A stretch of 64,000 nt of DNA from Neospora caninum Liverpool. Taxonomy: Eukaryota; Apicomplexa; Conoidasida; Eucoccidiorida; Sarcocystidae. The stretch lies in contig NC_018387.1 in NCBI RefSeq assembly GCF_000208865.1, positions 1,178,001 through 1,242,000 of the forward strand, read 5' to 3'. Position numbers and translations under genes: made by a program. The notes below the pieces were generated by a model that saw only the letters and a list, made by a program, of their open reading frames with translations, was not told the origin of the DNA and searched no databases. Every line of letters begins with the position of its first letter. Position 1 is the first letter of the stretch. Positions 62,584-64,000 of this stretch are shown piece by piece.

Positions 62584-63816
62584 ATGGCGTCGTTTCCTCG
62601 TCGTCTTCTTCCTTTTCTGGTTCTCTCTCTCTTTTTTCTTCTGAACTGGAGTCCTCCTTTGCTCGGACTCCCCCGGTCTGCCTATCCCCTGGAGACTGTC
62701 ACACGCCTGTTTGAAGGCGCGCACGGAGCGCGGACGCAGGCGGCGGGGCTCGGTCCCCGCGTACCCGCCAGTGTCTCCTCGGGGCTGCCGTCCGCAGGCT
62801 TCCTTCTCTCTTCGCGAGCGCGAAGCAACGCGAAAACGGCCGACTCGCCTCCTCACTGGCAGCCGCACGGCGTGCGAGTTCAGCGCGTCACGCGGAGAAC
62901 TGGGGAGGCCGGAAAACGGGGAACTGGGATGCTCAAGGAAGAAGAATCGATACGGGGAAAGGTGGGAAGGAACTGCCAAGAAGAGGCAAAGGACAGGAAG
63001 CACAATCGCTTTCCGCACTATGATCTCCTGATGACTTCCTGTGTGCCTAACGCATTTCTTGGGGCCTCTGTGCTTGTAGGCCTAGAGTCGAGCGTCTTGC
63101 CGAAAACGCACCACCGCTCTCCCTCGTCTCGCAGTCTGTTTTTCGTTTCCCGCTCTTCTTCGCCCTTCGTTCGTAACGGCGTGGATGACCCGTCTGAGAC
63201 GTTTCCCGCCTTCTTACCTCCTCTGCCACGGTCTTCCTTCTGCATCCACAGCCCTAGCCGTTCCTTCCTTTCTTCCTTCCTCGGCGCTCTCCCCGCCACA
63301 TGGCGCGCCGAAGACGGCCTGCCTCGCTCTCCGCTTTGCACCGCTGGGAGCCACGCGGAGCCGCGACTCCGTCCACCTGGTCCTTCCTCCCCGAGCGAGT
63401 TTCTCGTTTCTCATCCTGCGCTGGTCCCCCGACTGGTGTGGAGCAAACCTGGCGCAGTCAGCGGCATGGGCGACGATCACGCCCGTCTTCTCGAGAAGTT
63501 TCAACAAGAATTCGCTCGGCTGCAAAGCATCCTTCCTGCGTCGCTGCCACCAGAGAGCCCCAGCGTTTCTGGGCCTTCGCCAGCGAATGCAGGGGGAGAG
63601 AAAAACCACGCAACCAAGGCAGGCAACGCAGCGGGAGAGAGGAAAGACGGAGGGACGAGAAGGGACGGAAAGCTGCCGACGGTCCAGGATCTCCTCGCGG
63701 AAGTCCAGCGAGAGGGCCACGTCCCGAAACGGGATCCAAAAGTTCTGAAAGAGCTGGAAGAAGTTATTGATGGTCTGTACAAGGACAGCGAAGCGTCAAA
63801 TGACAGCTTATTCAGT
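62584..63816 (+). CDS. unrecognised protein with N-terminal signal sequence, first exon (runs off the window)
   Basis: Open for 411 codons from ATG to a GTACGT donor at 63817; the 3' exons lie beyond the window. Residues 8-28 are strongly hydrophobic (LPFLVLSLFFLLNWSPPLLG) after a short basic start, a good signal peptide or anchor. The next 250 residues are rich in Ser, Arg and Pro, as in apicoplast transit or secretory pro-regions. From about residue 295 (in-frame ATG at 63466) the sequence looks more ordered: MGDDHARLLEKFQQEFARLQ, then a Gly/Lys-rich gap and VQDLLAEVQREGHVPKRDPK, VLKELEEVIDGLYKD. I do not recognise the family. Apicoplast import or secretion are both possible. The downstream ATG could give a protein without the signal. 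Confidence 0.6.
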
Positions 63817-64000
63817 GTACGTACGATGGAGTGCGGCGCACACATACCCGTGTCCACGAACTGCATCTGAAAGAGCAGGCTGTTAATGTAGAACGACGTT
63901 CCTTGCGCGGGACCGGATAGGACAGATAAACGGTTTTCGCTGCGTCGGTTGTTTCCTCCTCCTTCAGTTCGCTTTTGCCACGAAACATGCAGACATGAAG
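63817..64000 (+). other. start of an intron of the signal-sequence gene
   Basis: Begins with a GTACGT donor in phase 0. The open frame would end at a TGA about 50 bases later, which supports an intron here. A CT-rich stretch followed by CAG near 63960 could be an acceptor. Confidence 0.45.

Overview
This window is intron-rich, GC-moderate eukaryotic DNA that fits a coccidian apicomplexan: Toxoplasma gondii or a close relative such as Hammondia or Neospora. Supporting signs are many short phase-consistent exons with GTGAG/GTAAG donors, long CT-rich introns, abundant TGCATGC words, frequent (AT)n arrays in introns, and gene products typical of that group (plant-like storage-glucan enzymes, IMP-specific 5'-nucleotidase). 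The species is an inference; I could not run an alignment.

Layout: (1) 145-2727 (+), the 3' half of an IMP-specific 5'-nucleotidase (ISN1). (2) 5402-34240 (-), one very large gene of about 41 exons and about 3,100 residues. It joins an uncharacterised N-terminal region, a GH13 (alpha-amylase-like) module whose nucleophile position reads Pro instead of Asp, a long linker, a complete GT5 glycogen/starch synthase and a C-terminal AMPK-type glycogen-binding CBM48. (3) 37835-42630 (-), a complete 10-exon CPPED1-like metallophosphatase of 319 residues. (4) 44213-44518 (+), an intronless 101-residue Dabb (stress-responsive A/B barrel) protein. (5) 46956-56747 (-), complete 18-exon eIF3b (759 residues). 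(6) 58337-59892 (+), a 4-exon PSMG3/PAC3-like proteasome assembly chaperone (184 residues). (7) 62584 to beyond the window end (+), an unrecognised protein with an N-terminal signal sequence.

Gene models were built by joining exons wherever donor, acceptor and codon phase agreed. All internal junctions of eIF3b, CPPED1 and PSMG3 close in phase, as do all but one junction of the synthase; the exception (19.8-20.8 kb) is flagged. ISN1/synthase and Dabb/eIF3b are convergent pairs. CPPED1/Dabb and eIF3b/PSMG3 are divergent pairs that may share promoter regions.

The genes form no single pathway. The synthase is the core enzyme of cytosolic amylopectin storage, ISN1 belongs to purine metabolism, and eIF3b and PSMG3 are translation and proteostasis housekeeping genes. 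The most interesting object is the GH13-like/GT5/CBM48 fusion, with a probable dead amylase-like module and changed nucleotide-sugar-loop residues. I saw no CRISPR array, insertion sequence, tRNA or rRNA gene.
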